64,000 nucleotides of DNA from JAVBQL01 sp031549085 (GTDB lineage: Bacteria > Spirochaetota > GWE2-31-10 > MWDO01). Of the stretch, positions 42,499 to 50,048 are shown one piece after another (positions within the stretch are counted from its first letter, which is position 1; each line of letters begins with the position of its first letter). The notes under the pieces were generated by a model. It made no database searches. It saw only the letters and a program-made list of their open reading frames with translations, and was not told the origin of the DNA. The stretch is taken from contig JAVBQL010000019.1 of NCBI GenBank assembly GCA_031549085.1, positions 17,252 through 81,251 on the forward strand, in the 5' to 3' direction. Position numbers and translations under genes: made by a program.

Positions 42499-43053
42499 TT
42501 AAAAAGTTTGAAAATTTGATATTCTATAAATATCTCTACTTCTATCACTTGATACCAAATCTGAAGTATGGTAGTTATATTTAACAAATTTTGGAAAACC
42601 ATAGTAGTCATCATACTCAACATCAATGCTTGTACAGTATGAGTTATAACTTCTATATTCATAACCATTCTCTTTATCATAAAAATATACTATATTATAA
42701 AATAGAGTATCAATATTGGCTGCATCTCTTGATGAGTAGTAGTCGTCAGAGACAATTTTTACAACAACATCATTGCCATACTCATCTTTGTAGGAGTAGC
42801 TCTTAAGTTTATTATTCTCAACAAGCACATCTGTAGTGGTGTCGTGGCCATATTGGCTGTTATGACTATAGGTAAACTGATAATCTTTTATATCAAGAGC
42901 CTTCCACTTTACAAGGTTTGAAAGACACTCATCTTTATCAAAAGTGATATACCTTTTTTCGGCTTCCTCATCTTGGAATGGACAAGAAAAAATAGAGAGG
43001 ATTGATACTATTAATAACAATATTATTATAGGTAAAAGAATTTTTATCTTCAT
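42499..43053 (-). CDS. DUF6174-like lipoprotein, paralogue 5
   Basis: 184 residues. Signal peptide with lipobox SIFSC. ITFDKDECLSNLVKWKALDIKDYQ, followed by FTYSHNSQYGHDTTTDVLVE, which matches paralogue 7 (FTYSSNHQYGVDSTADLVVE). C-terminus YYGFPKFVKYNYHTSD and YRISNFQTF. First gene of the five-gene operon; preceded by an inverted repeat (43098-43147). Confidence 0.75.
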   Translation of the reverse strand: MKIKILLPIIILLLIVSILSIFSCPFQDEEAEKRYITFDKDECLSNLVKWKALDIKDYQFTYSHNSQYGHDTTTDVLVENNKLKSYSYKDEYGNDVVVKIVSDDYYSSRDAANIDTLFYNIVYFYDKENGYEYRSYNSYCTSIDVEYDDYYGFPKFVKYNYHTSDLVSSDRSRDIYRISNFQTF

Positions 43054-43097
43054 AATTATAACCTCTATATATTTAGTAGTATAAGCAAAAACAATAG

Positions 43098-43147
43098 AAT
43101 TATCAATCTCTTTATTATGCTATAAATATAAAAGAATATTGATAATT
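43098..43147. promoter_or_regulatory. inverted repeat upstream of lipoprotein operon 1
   Basis: AATTATCAAT (43098-43107) and ATTGATAATT (43138-43147) form a 10-bp perfect inverted repeat, 30 bases apart. A related one is found upstream of the second lipoprotein operon (44356-44410). Candidate operator or stem of a 5' leader. Confidence 0.5.
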
Positions 43148-43194
43148 TTATAAACATAGATGAGAGTTTAGATAAACCCTTCTGCAAGCACACT

Positions 43195-43749
43195 CTAAAG
43201 GGGCTCAAAGTTTTTTATCTTCATATAGAAGATTTCGATGGGTGCATCACTGGCTGCATAGGGTGAAAAACTCCAGCTTTCAGGCGGATACTTATATTCA
43301 TAGGAGAGATACTCTGGAAAACCATACTCACTATTATATTTTACATCTATTGCATAACAGTAGCTCTCCTCATTTGGAATAACACTTTTTCCATCCCAAT
43401 AGTTATACTCCCTAATTATACAATCAAATAGCTCATCTATTGTTAACAACGAGTGTTCATTGCCTGTTGAGTTAAGTGTAACCTCTACTTCACTTTTATA
43501 ATCACTATAGGAGTATGACTCAATCAAGCTATTTCTAACATTAACTTTGTAATCATTTCCATCCCACTCCTTAATATAGAGGAATTTATAGTTAACGATA
43601 TTAGTATCTTTCCACTTTTTTAAATTGGCATCATAAGAGCCCCTATTAAAGTCAACGCTTACTGTCACTGGCATATAGCCATCACAGCCCGCAAAGAGAA
43701 ACAAGATTGAAATAGCAAATAGTGTAAAAGCCCTATTTAGATAGAACAT
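43195..43749 (-). CDS. DUF6174-like lipoprotein, paralogue 6
   Basis: 184 residues. FLFAGCDGYMPV lipobox region as in paralogue 4. VDFNRGSYDANLKKWKDTNIVNY, helix LLTIDELFDCIIREYN, C-terminus YGFPEYLSYEYKYPPE. Together with paralogue 7 it duplicates the pair paralogue 4-paralogue 5, including the region upstream. Confidence 0.75.
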   Translation of the reverse strand: MFYLNRAFTLFAISILFLFAGCDGYMPVTVSVDFNRGSYDANLKKWKDTNIVNYKFLYIKEWDGNDYKVNVRNSLIESYSYSDYKSEVEVTLNSTGNEHSLLTIDELFDCIIREYNYWDGKSVIPNEESYCYAIDVKYNSEYGFPEYLSYEYKYPPESWSFSPYAASDAPIEIFYMKIKNFEPL

Positions 43750-43761
43750 TTTTTTGCCTCA

Positions 43762-44313
43762 CTAAAAAGTTTGAAAATTTGATATCCTATAGATAGACCA
43801 ATCCCTCTCACCATCACTATGAGAATCTGGGAGGTGATATCTAGAGATAATACTCTTTGGATAGTGGTAAAATTCATCATATTCAACATCAATACTTGTA
43901 AAATATAGCTGATAATCTCTATACCTATGATCGTTTCCAGAATCATAGATACCTGCTATCACATAAAATAGCCTCTCAATAGTAGATAACTCCCCATGTG
44001 AAGCGGTTTTTTCGAGAGGTTTTACAACAACATCATTACCATAGCTATCTTTGTAGGAGTAGCTCTTAATTAAGCCAGCCTCAACAACTAGATCTGCAGT
44101 TGAATCAACACCATACTGATGGTTACTGCTATAGGTAAATTTATAGTTTTCTATACCAAGAGCGTCCCACTTGTTAAGATTCGAAAAGCACAGAGCTCTA
44201 TCAAAAGTTATAAATATCAGCTCACCCCTATCATAGGGTTGGCAGCCAAAGAGAGCAGGTAGAGATAGAAGCAATATCATACTTTTTATAAATAAAATAA
44301 CTTTCATTTGCAT
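43762..44313 (-). CDS. DUF6174-like lipoprotein, paralogue 7
   Basis: 183 residues. Signal peptide with lipobox ALFGC. ITFDRALCFSNLNKWDALGIENY, FTYSSNHQYGVDSTADLVVE, helix LSTIERLFYVIAGIYD and YRISNFQTF at the end. Same subtype as paralogue 5. First gene of the two-gene operon 44313-43195. Confidence 0.75.
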   Translation of the reverse strand: MQMKVILFIKSMILLLSLPALFGCQPYDRGELIFITFDRALCFSNLNKWDALGIENYKFTYSSNHQYGVDSTADLVVEAGLIKSYSYKDSYGNDVVVKPLEKTASHGELSTIERLFYVIAGIYDSGNDHRYRDYQLYFTSIDVEYDEFYHYPKSIISRYHLPDSHSDGERDWSIYRISNFQTF

Positions 44314-44355
44314 AATTATAACCTTTATAAAACAATAATATACATAAAAGCAATA

Positions 44356-44410
44356 AAATTATCAATATCTTTATTATAATCTATAAAATTAAGAGAAATA
44401 TTGATAATTT
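44356..44410. promoter_or_regulatory. inverted repeat upstream of lipoprotein operon 2
   Basis: AAATTATCAATAT (44356-44368) and ATATTGATAATTT (44398-44410): 13-bp perfect inverted repeat around a 29-base AT-rich spacer. The spacer and flanks align with 43091-43190. Confidence 0.5.
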
Positions 44411-44437
44411 CATAAAACGTAAATGAGTATTGATACT

Positions 44438-44470
44438 AAAAAAGCCCTCTTAAAATTAAGAGGGCTTTTT
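44438..44470 (-). terminator. intrinsic terminator of the methyltransferase gene
   Basis: AAAAGCCCTCTT / AAGAGGGCTTTT stem with a 6-8 nt loop, then a T run on the minus strand, 29 bases after the methyltransferase stop. It separates that gene from the lipoprotein operon. Confidence 0.9.
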
Positions 44471-44498
44471 AAAATAGTTTTTTTTATCTCTTCATATT

Positions 44499-46418
44499 TT
44501 ATTTTATCTTTGCAAACTCTTTTATCAACAAAATAAGATTGTCATTTTTATTATTTTCTTTAATATTGTTGTACTCTCTCATAAAGTCTCTGTAGGCCTT
44601 GCAGCACTCCTCTCTCTCTTCATAAAAAGTATCACCATTTTTTGATAGCTTATTTGATATTATCTTTTCAAATTTGATAAAAGTACCACTCTCAATAATA
44701 TTAATCATAGTCCAAAAATTAAGATCTTTTGACATTGTTTCAAAGATCAATTTTATTATATTTAAAGATGGAAGATAGGCCTTTTTGTTATTAAATTTTG
44801 ATAAAAGATAGACAACATCTTTAAACAGCTCGAGATTGCAGCCGTTTGAACTACCATATCCACTATTAATCTCTTCCAATAGTATCTCAATCTCTCTATC
44901 TTTACCTATATTAGTTATCAAATCCAAATCAAGAAGCAAAGAGTTTAAATTATCTATTGAAAAATCCTCAATAATATTAAGAAAGCGCTCACTATCTACC
45001 ATTCTGCTATTTTTTATTTGAAATGAGACCTCTGCTCCATCATAGATTTTACAAATGATGTCACAATCATCCACTCTGCCGCCATTGAAAAAACCATATT
45101 TGTATGCAATAGGTTTACTGATACGTTTTTTTACATTTAGGGATATACGATTGTATAGAAGCTCTCTTTTTATATCTACTATGTCCTCTTCACTCCCCTT
45201 TTTGTTTGTATCAACAATCAATATAAACTCAATATTGCTTACCTCATTTGTCAGAGACTGCTTTCCGCCCCTAAATTTAACATACTCACTTGAGACCATA
45301 GAGAGTTTCCCTCTTCTAGAAAGTATATCAAGCATATCATCAAACTCAATTATTCCATCAATCGAATAGCTAACCAGTATATGTGAAGCATTGACACTCT
45401 CAACAATCTTTTCAAAATCATTTTTTGCGCTGCTCTTATAACAGAACGAGGATCTTGTGTTGATCCAATCTTTTCTTATTGCAGATTTGTCAATTTTTTT
45501 ACCATCAACATATATATTCTTATTTATTTCAGGCTTATCGTTTTTTGCAATAGTGTTCAAAAGATGGTAGTTTGAACCATACTGATGCTGATTATATGGA
45601 GGGTCAAGATATGCTATATCAAAATGGGTTGCTTTTAATTTTTTAGCAAGCATGTTTGCGTCTTCCTGATAGACATAACATTTTTTTCCATTTACAAGCT
45701 CTGGCTTAATAAGTTCAACCTCTCTCAATATACGGCTTAATGCATCTCCATTAGTACCGCCAAAACCATTATGAAACCCCTTAAAAACTCCAGATGTATT
45801 AGACCTCGTTGATGCTTCATAGAGCAGCAGGGCCAAAAGAAGCTCCATCTCATCTTTGGTTATAAGGGTCTCTCTTAACCAAAGCTCTATCATTCCCCTT
45901 ATTGCATCAATCTTTTTGCCATTATAATTAGTATAAAACATTCTTTCATTCAATTTATCAGGATTTATATCATCACTTGGACAATAGTAGAGGGATATAT
46001 AGCTATCATCTTTTGAGGGCTCTCTAAGAGAGTTTAGAATATTTAGAGCATTATCAAAACCGCCAAGTTTTTCAAATCCACTCTCAATAATTCTCTTATC
46101 AAAGGTTATAAAAACCCTATTAATTATGTAGGAGTAGTACTCCCAATCATTGCAGTGAACTTCAAAACCAAGCCTCTTTGCAAGGCGGGATACCACACCG
46201 CTTCCAGCAAATAGATCCAGAAAGGTTCTATCAGAGCCATTTGGATCTATCTTTGTTGATTCAATTGCTCTGTTTATTAATGGAAGTAATCTTCTTTTGT
46301 TGCCAATATATGCTATCAAATTCTCTTTTAGGTATCTATCATTTTGAAGAGACTCTTTTTCTCTTATTAATGATTTTTTGCTGCTAAGCTTGCCTCTCTT
46401 ATACACAGTTTTCGGCAT
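44499..46418 (-). CDS. D12-class N6-adenine DNA methyltransferase, orphan
   Basis: 639 residues. AdoMet site: NLIAYIGNKRRLLPLINRAI (motif X) and FLDLFAGSGVVSRLAKRLG (motif I). Catalytic motif IV: FDIAYLDPPYNQHQYGSNYH (DPPY). It methylates adenine. The N-terminal 390 residues are the methyltransferase; a further 250 residues, helical and charged, carry no motif I know and may be the target-recognition or an accessory domain. No restriction gene adjoins. Start ATG 46418 (AGGGGG upstream) preferred over GTG 46421. Confidence 0.88.
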   Translation of the reverse strand: MPKTVYKRGKLSSKKSLIREKESLQNDRYLKENLIAYIGNKRRLLPLINRAIESTKIDPNGSDRTFLDLFAGSGVVSRLAKRLGFEVHCNDWEYYSYIINRVFITFDKRIIESGFEKLGGFDNALNILNSLREPSKDDSYISLYYCPSDDINPDKLNERMFYTNYNGKKIDAIRGMIELWLRETLITKDEMELLLALLLYEASTRSNTSGVFKGFHNGFGGTNGDALSRILREVELIKPELVNGKKCYVYQEDANMLAKKLKATHFDIAYLDPPYNQHQYGSNYHLLNTIAKNDKPEINKNIYVDGKKIDKSAIRKDWINTRSSFCYKSSAKNDFEKIVESVNASHILVSYSIDGIIEFDDMLDILSRRGKLSMVSSEYVKFRGGKQSLTNEVSNIEFILIVDTNKKGSEEDIVDIKRELLYNRISLNVKKRISKPIAYKYGFFNGGRVDDCDIICKIYDGAEVSFQIKNSRMVDSERFLNIIEDFSIDNLNSLLLDLDLITNIGKDREIEILLEEINSGYGSSNGCNLELFKDVVYLLSKFNNKKAYLPSLNIIKLIFETMSKDLNFWTMINIIESGTFIKFEKIISNKLSKNGDTFYEEREECCKAYRDFMREYNNIKENNKNDNLILLIKEFAKIK

Positions 46419-46636
46419 CACATCCCCCTTGAACCTACTAGCTAGATCTTCGGTATTAAAGAATTTTGCTTTAAATGTTTTTGTAGGGGATTTTCCTAAA
46501 TCTTTATCTATAATTTATAAATGTTAAAATATAAAAATTGCATTTCTATAAAAAATTTGTTATTATTTGTGAATACAATCCATTTTTATATAACTAATGC
46601 TGTAAAATATATCATTATATTACTTAAGGAATTAAA

Positions 46637-47194
46637 ATGGTGGAAACCATAAAAAATATATCTCTATATTGTTTACAAACAATATACACAATGCTTCCAG
46701 CAATTGGAGCAAACGTTGCCCCTATATTGATGAAAAAAGTTCCATTTTTGAACTATCCTATGGATTTCAACAAATCTATAGGCGGTAAAAGGATATTGGG
46801 TGACCACAAGACCTTCAGAGGGCTCTTTTTTGGAGTAGTTTTTGCATTTGTAATTGTAAATATCCAATATATGGCTGCGAACCTATCAAATACATGGTGG
46901 GTTCTATATGAGCCAAACTATATAACTGCTATATTGATAGGGATATCAATGGGGGTTGGTACAATATTGGGCGATGCTGTAAAATCATTCTTCAAAAGAA
47001 GGCTTGATATAAAACCTGGGCAACCGTTCATTCCATGGGATCAGATAGATTGTGCCTTAGGCGGGCTTATTCTTGGAAGAATATTTTGGGCATACCCATT
47101 GAAATTTGCTATTGCAACGCTTGTAATGACATTTTGTCTTCATATAATAATAAGACATATTGCCGCTGCTTTTGGCCTATGTGAAAAGTGGTAA
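46637..47194 (+). CDS. CarS-like CDP-alcohol synthase (CDP-archaeol synthase family)
   Basis: 185 residues, about five membrane helices. Family motifs: ANVAPILMKK, GGKRILGDHKTFRGLFFGV (G-D/S-HKTxRG), MGVGTILGDAVKSFFKRRLDIKPG and PFIPWDQIDCALGGLILG. In archaea this family transfers CMP to unsaturated archaetidic acid; bacterial members are thought to activate another lipid phosphate with CTP. It stands alone, divergent from the methyltransferase gene. The lipid substrate cannot be told. Confidence 0.85.
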   Translation: MVETIKNISLYCLQTIYTMLPAIGANVAPILMKKVPFLNYPMDFNKSIGGKRILGDHKTFRGLFFGVVFAFVIVNIQYMAANLSNTWWVLYEPNYITAILIGISMGVGTILGDAVKSFFKRRLDIKPGQPFIPWDQIDCALGGLILGRIFWAYPLKFAIATLVMTFCLHIIIRHIAAAFGLCEKW

Positions 47195-47358
47195 AAACCT
47201 AAATAATAATAGATTAATTCATCATATCATAACAAGACTAAAAGTATAATAATTAATTATTAAGAGTGGTGGGAGTATATCATAAAAGGATAAATATTTT
47301 ATTTATATAATAAATGAACCTCTTAAAAAAAATAGAGAAAATCAAGTCATAAATACAT

Positions 47359-47466
47359 ATTTTATTTAGAATTTAGAAAGGATAATATATATAACAAAGA
47401 TTTTATCTTACTTGTATAATAAAAATCGACTTATGTATATTATCCTTTCTAAATTCTAAATAAAAT
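47359..47466 (+). repeat. private-arm palindrome with conserved core, copy j
   Basis: The longest arms: 30 bases starting ATTTTATTTAGAATTTAGAA pair exactly, then one mismatch and ATAA. Core AACAAAGATTTTATCTT ... ATAAAAATCGACTTA. Confidence 0.85.
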
Positions 47467-47527
47467 CAACTTATATTATACTCTCACTCTATTTTTATAA
47501 TATTTTACAATATATTTTTATTTATAT

Positions 47528-47575
47528 ACTATTCCCCTTCCTATGATAGGAAGGGGTTAGGGGATGGTAGATAAA
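47528..47575 (-). repeat. C/G-run hairpin repeat, copy 8
   Basis: CCCCTTCCTAT / ATAGGAAGGGG stem followed by TTAGGGGATGGTAGA; four bases from the stop of the PASTA gene. Diverged in the stem, but same layout. Confidence 0.65.
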
Positions 47576-47578
47576 AAA

Positions 47579-48637
47579 CTAATTAAACACATCTATCTCT
47601 TTTGAAAAGGCACCATCAATATACATAAAAAATTTTGGCTCCATCTCTGCAGAATACTCAACAGGAATAGATACCCCGCCAAAGGTAGTAAGCTTTATTA
47701 ATGAGGTTTCAGTAAGCCTATTTTTCTCTCTTATGCGAAACTCAACCTCATATGGAATCGCTTTGTATGGAAGCTCTATATATTTAAAATCAACAATTTT
47801 GTTTCTATTCTCCATAACATTATATTTGTTAATGGTTAGCGTCAAAACTGTCCCATCTTTTATCAATCTATCGATAGGCATCCCCTCACCTATGGACTGC
47901 TCTGTTACCAGTAAATTATCTCTATTCTTTTCAATTATATTATAAAAATAGCTCCACTTAAGTCCCATCTTAGTAAGCTCTTCAGAAGCTTCACCCATAT
48001 TTTTACCAACAAAGTTTGGAAGTTGCAAAATACCCTCTTTTTTAACCCCAAGAGAGACAACAAACTGCACACTGTCCATACCTTTGATAAATGTCCCTTC
48101 AGGAGGCTCTTGGCTAACTATTTCATTAGCGGGTACTTTTTCATTAAACTCATATTTTGTAGGTAAAATTTTAAATGGATAGTCTCCATTTGGGTATTTT
48201 TCCTTTAAATAGTCATCAAAATAGAAGAGTGTATAGCCTCTAAAATCGGGAAGACTGCTCTCATATGAGCCAAAAGAGACATTAAAAGTTATAATTCTTC
48301 CCTGTTTTATAAATGTGCCTGCTGCCGGCTTTTGATTAAATACTCTTCCCTCTTTGTATGTTTCGCTATAGAGAGTATTTGGTTTTGGAATTAGGTTCTT
48401 ATCAGAGAGCTTGTTCAAAGCTATATATATATTATCATTCTCTATATTTGGAACTTTTACAACCTCTTTTGAAAATGTGAAGAGTGCAAAAGCAATCCAA
48501 GCAATTATGAAAATAGCAATAATACTTCCTACAAATGTAAGCCTTATCGATTTTTTAGCTTTTACTATATCTGTATCATCTTTATTTATAAAAACTTTTG
48601 ATACAATTTTATCCTTAAGATTCTTCAAATGCTCCAT
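47579..48637 (-). CDS. membrane-anchored PASTA-domain protein (no kinase)
   Basis: 352 residues. A cytoplasmic N-terminus of about 30 residues, one membrane helix (residues about 34-52), then three PASTA domains: VVKVPNIENDNIYIALNKLS, SLPDFRGYTLFYFDDYLKEK and ILQLPNFVGKNMGEASEELT, each with a Q/E-xPP/KPAAGT-type turn (FNQKPAAGTFIKQG, VSQEPPEGTFIKG). A final beta domain of about 80 residues follows. PASTA domains bind peptidoglycan or muropeptides. There is no kinase or transpeptidase part, so it is a stand-alone sensor or wall-binding protein. Confidence 0.88.
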   Translation of the reverse strand: MEHLKNLKDKIVSKVFINKDDTDIVKAKKSIRLTFVGSIIAIFIIAWIAFALFTFSKEVVKVPNIENDNIYIALNKLSDKNLIPKPNTLYSETYKEGRVFNQKPAAGTFIKQGRIITFNVSFGSYESSLPDFRGYTLFYFDDYLKEKYPNGDYPFKILPTKYEFNEKVPANEIVSQEPPEGTFIKGMDSVQFVVSLGVKKEGILQLPNFVGKNMGEASEELTKMGLKWSYFYNIIEKNRDNLLVTEQSIGEGMPIDRLIKDGTVLTLTINKYNVMENRNKIVDFKYIELPYKAIPYEVEFRIREKNRLTETSLIKLTTFGGVSIPVEYSAEMEPKFFMYIDGAFSKEIDVFN

Positions 48638-48811
48638 TTATAAAAGGCCCTCTTCTCTATTTGTTAGATTCTATTAAGACTATACAAAAACAAATCAATT
48701 TTGTCAAAAACTAAAAAAATAAAAATGGCCAATATAATAGATGAAATTTTATATTTTTTTTATTATACTTTTGATAAGAGCATCATAAATTTATTTTTAG
48801 GAGTAAAAAAA

Positions 48812-49117
48812 ATGAAGAGAACTATTTTTATAATATTTTTTACTATTCTAACCCTCGCCCTCTTTTCTGTCTCAACATTAAGAACAGATACATCAATATA
48901 TATGACAGGAACCATCAGTGTCGCTGGAAATGAGCCATTTACCTACCTCATAATCAGAAATGCAAATATCTCCTACTCTATAGTTGGCGATATGAGGGGT
49001 ACTATATGGAATAACTATCAGGGAAGAACAATAAAAGTAAAGGGCGCAGTGCTTAAGGAGACAGATTTAATGTTGCATCAACTTGATGTTACAGAGATAA
49101 TAGAAGTAATTGAGTAG
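48812..49117 (+). CDS. small exported OB-fold-like protein
   Basis: 101 residues from ATG 48812 (AGGAG at 48799-48803; the longer frame from 48701 lacks a ribosome site and covers non-coding AT-rich DNA). An uncleaved or cleaved signal helix (residues 4-22) is followed by a small beta domain (YMTGTISVAGNEPFTYLIIR, GRTIKVKGAVLKETDLM), resembling a short OB-type barrel. No named family. Nine bases before the SDR gene, probably one transcript. Confidence 0.6.
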   Translation: MKRTIFIIFFTILTLALFSVSTLRTDTSIYMTGTISVAGNEPFTYLIIRNANISYSIVGDMRGTIWNNYQGRTIKVKGAVLKETDLMLHQLDVTEIIEVIE

Positions 49118-49125
49118 GAGATATT

Positions 49126-49836
49126 ATGAAAAAAACTGCACTTATAACTGGTGGGGCAAAGAGGATTGGACGAGAAATATCACTATATTTGGCCAGTCTT
49201 GGATATGACATAGCCCTTCATTACAACAGCTCAAGTAAAGAAGCAGAGGTTACAAAAAAACTGATTGAAGAGGCTGGTAGAAGATGTGAACTTTTCAAGC
49301 TCGATTTTAATGAAAATAGTGAGATCAATTTAATAGAAAAAATATTAGAAAAATTTGATACTCTTGATTTGCTTATAAACAACTCATCAATATTTTTAAG
49401 GGAGACTCTATTAAACTCTTCAAATGAATCGTTTAATAATATTATAAATATAAATTTAAAGACACCATATATTCTGACAAGGGATTTTGGCTTGTACTGT
49501 AAAAGAGGAAACAGCAATGGAGTAATTATAAATATAATAGACTCTATGGTTAAGAAAAATAATATTAACTATTTTATATATAGTCTCTCAAAGAAGGGGT
49601 TAAGAGATTTAACTCTGCTCTCTGCAAAGGAGCTTGCACCAAATATCAGGGTAAATGGTATCGCTTTGGGCTTCATTTTAAAGCAAGAGAATGAAAACTT
49701 GGAACAGTATATAGAGAAGATTCCTCTTAAAGAGCTTGGGAATACAGATATTGTAAAAGAGACTATCAGTTTTATTATTGAAAATAGGTATCTAACAGGT
49801 GATATAATCTTTTTAGATGGAGGCTACAATCTTTAG
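49126..49836 (+). CDS. short-chain dehydrogenase/reductase (pteridine-reductase-like)
   Basis: 236 residues, Rossmann fold. Nucleotide loop ALITGGAKRIGREIS (GGAKRIG is typical of FolM/pteridine reductases), NNSSIFL in place of the NNAG motif, catalytic YSLSKKG (Tyr-x3-Lys) and LDGGY at the C-terminus. The usual catalytic Ser is in IIDSMV. Likely NADPH-dependent reduction of a pterin or acyl substrate; specificity not certain. Confidence 0.82.
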   Translation: MKKTALITGGAKRIGREISLYLASLGYDIALHYNSSSKEAEVTKKLIEEAGRRCELFKLDFNENSEINLIEKILEKFDTLDLLINNSSIFLRETLLNSSNESFNNIININLKTPYILTRDFGLYCKRGNSNGVIINIIDSMVKKNNINYFIYSLSKKGLRDLTLLSAKELAPNIRVNGIALGFILKQENENLEQYIEKIPLKELGNTDIVKETISFIIENRYLTGDIIFLDGGYNL

Positions 49837-50048
49837 GAGTTATTCACTTATACTGTAACACTACTCAAAAGACTTCATTTAAAGATATCTTAATTTTGAT
49901 TATCCTATCAAAATTTAATATGTAAAATTAAACTGTGACATGCATTTCAAGATTTTTTTCTTTTTTTATGTACCATGGTACTTTTTGACAAATGTCTTAT
50001 GCAAGAAAAATTTTTAGTTTCTAATTGAAAATCAAAAAAGTATAATAT

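Larger units (their letters stand above)
47195..47578. other. repeat-containing intergenic island (CarS-PASTA, convergent)
   Basis: It contains palindrome j (47359-47466) and a C/G-run hairpin (47528-47575). The bases right after palindrome j (AATCAACTTATATTATACTC) look like the right end of a second, older copy whose left arm is partly visible near 47273-47285 (GGGAGTATATCAT), as if j lies within it. No gene seen. Confidence 0.55.
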
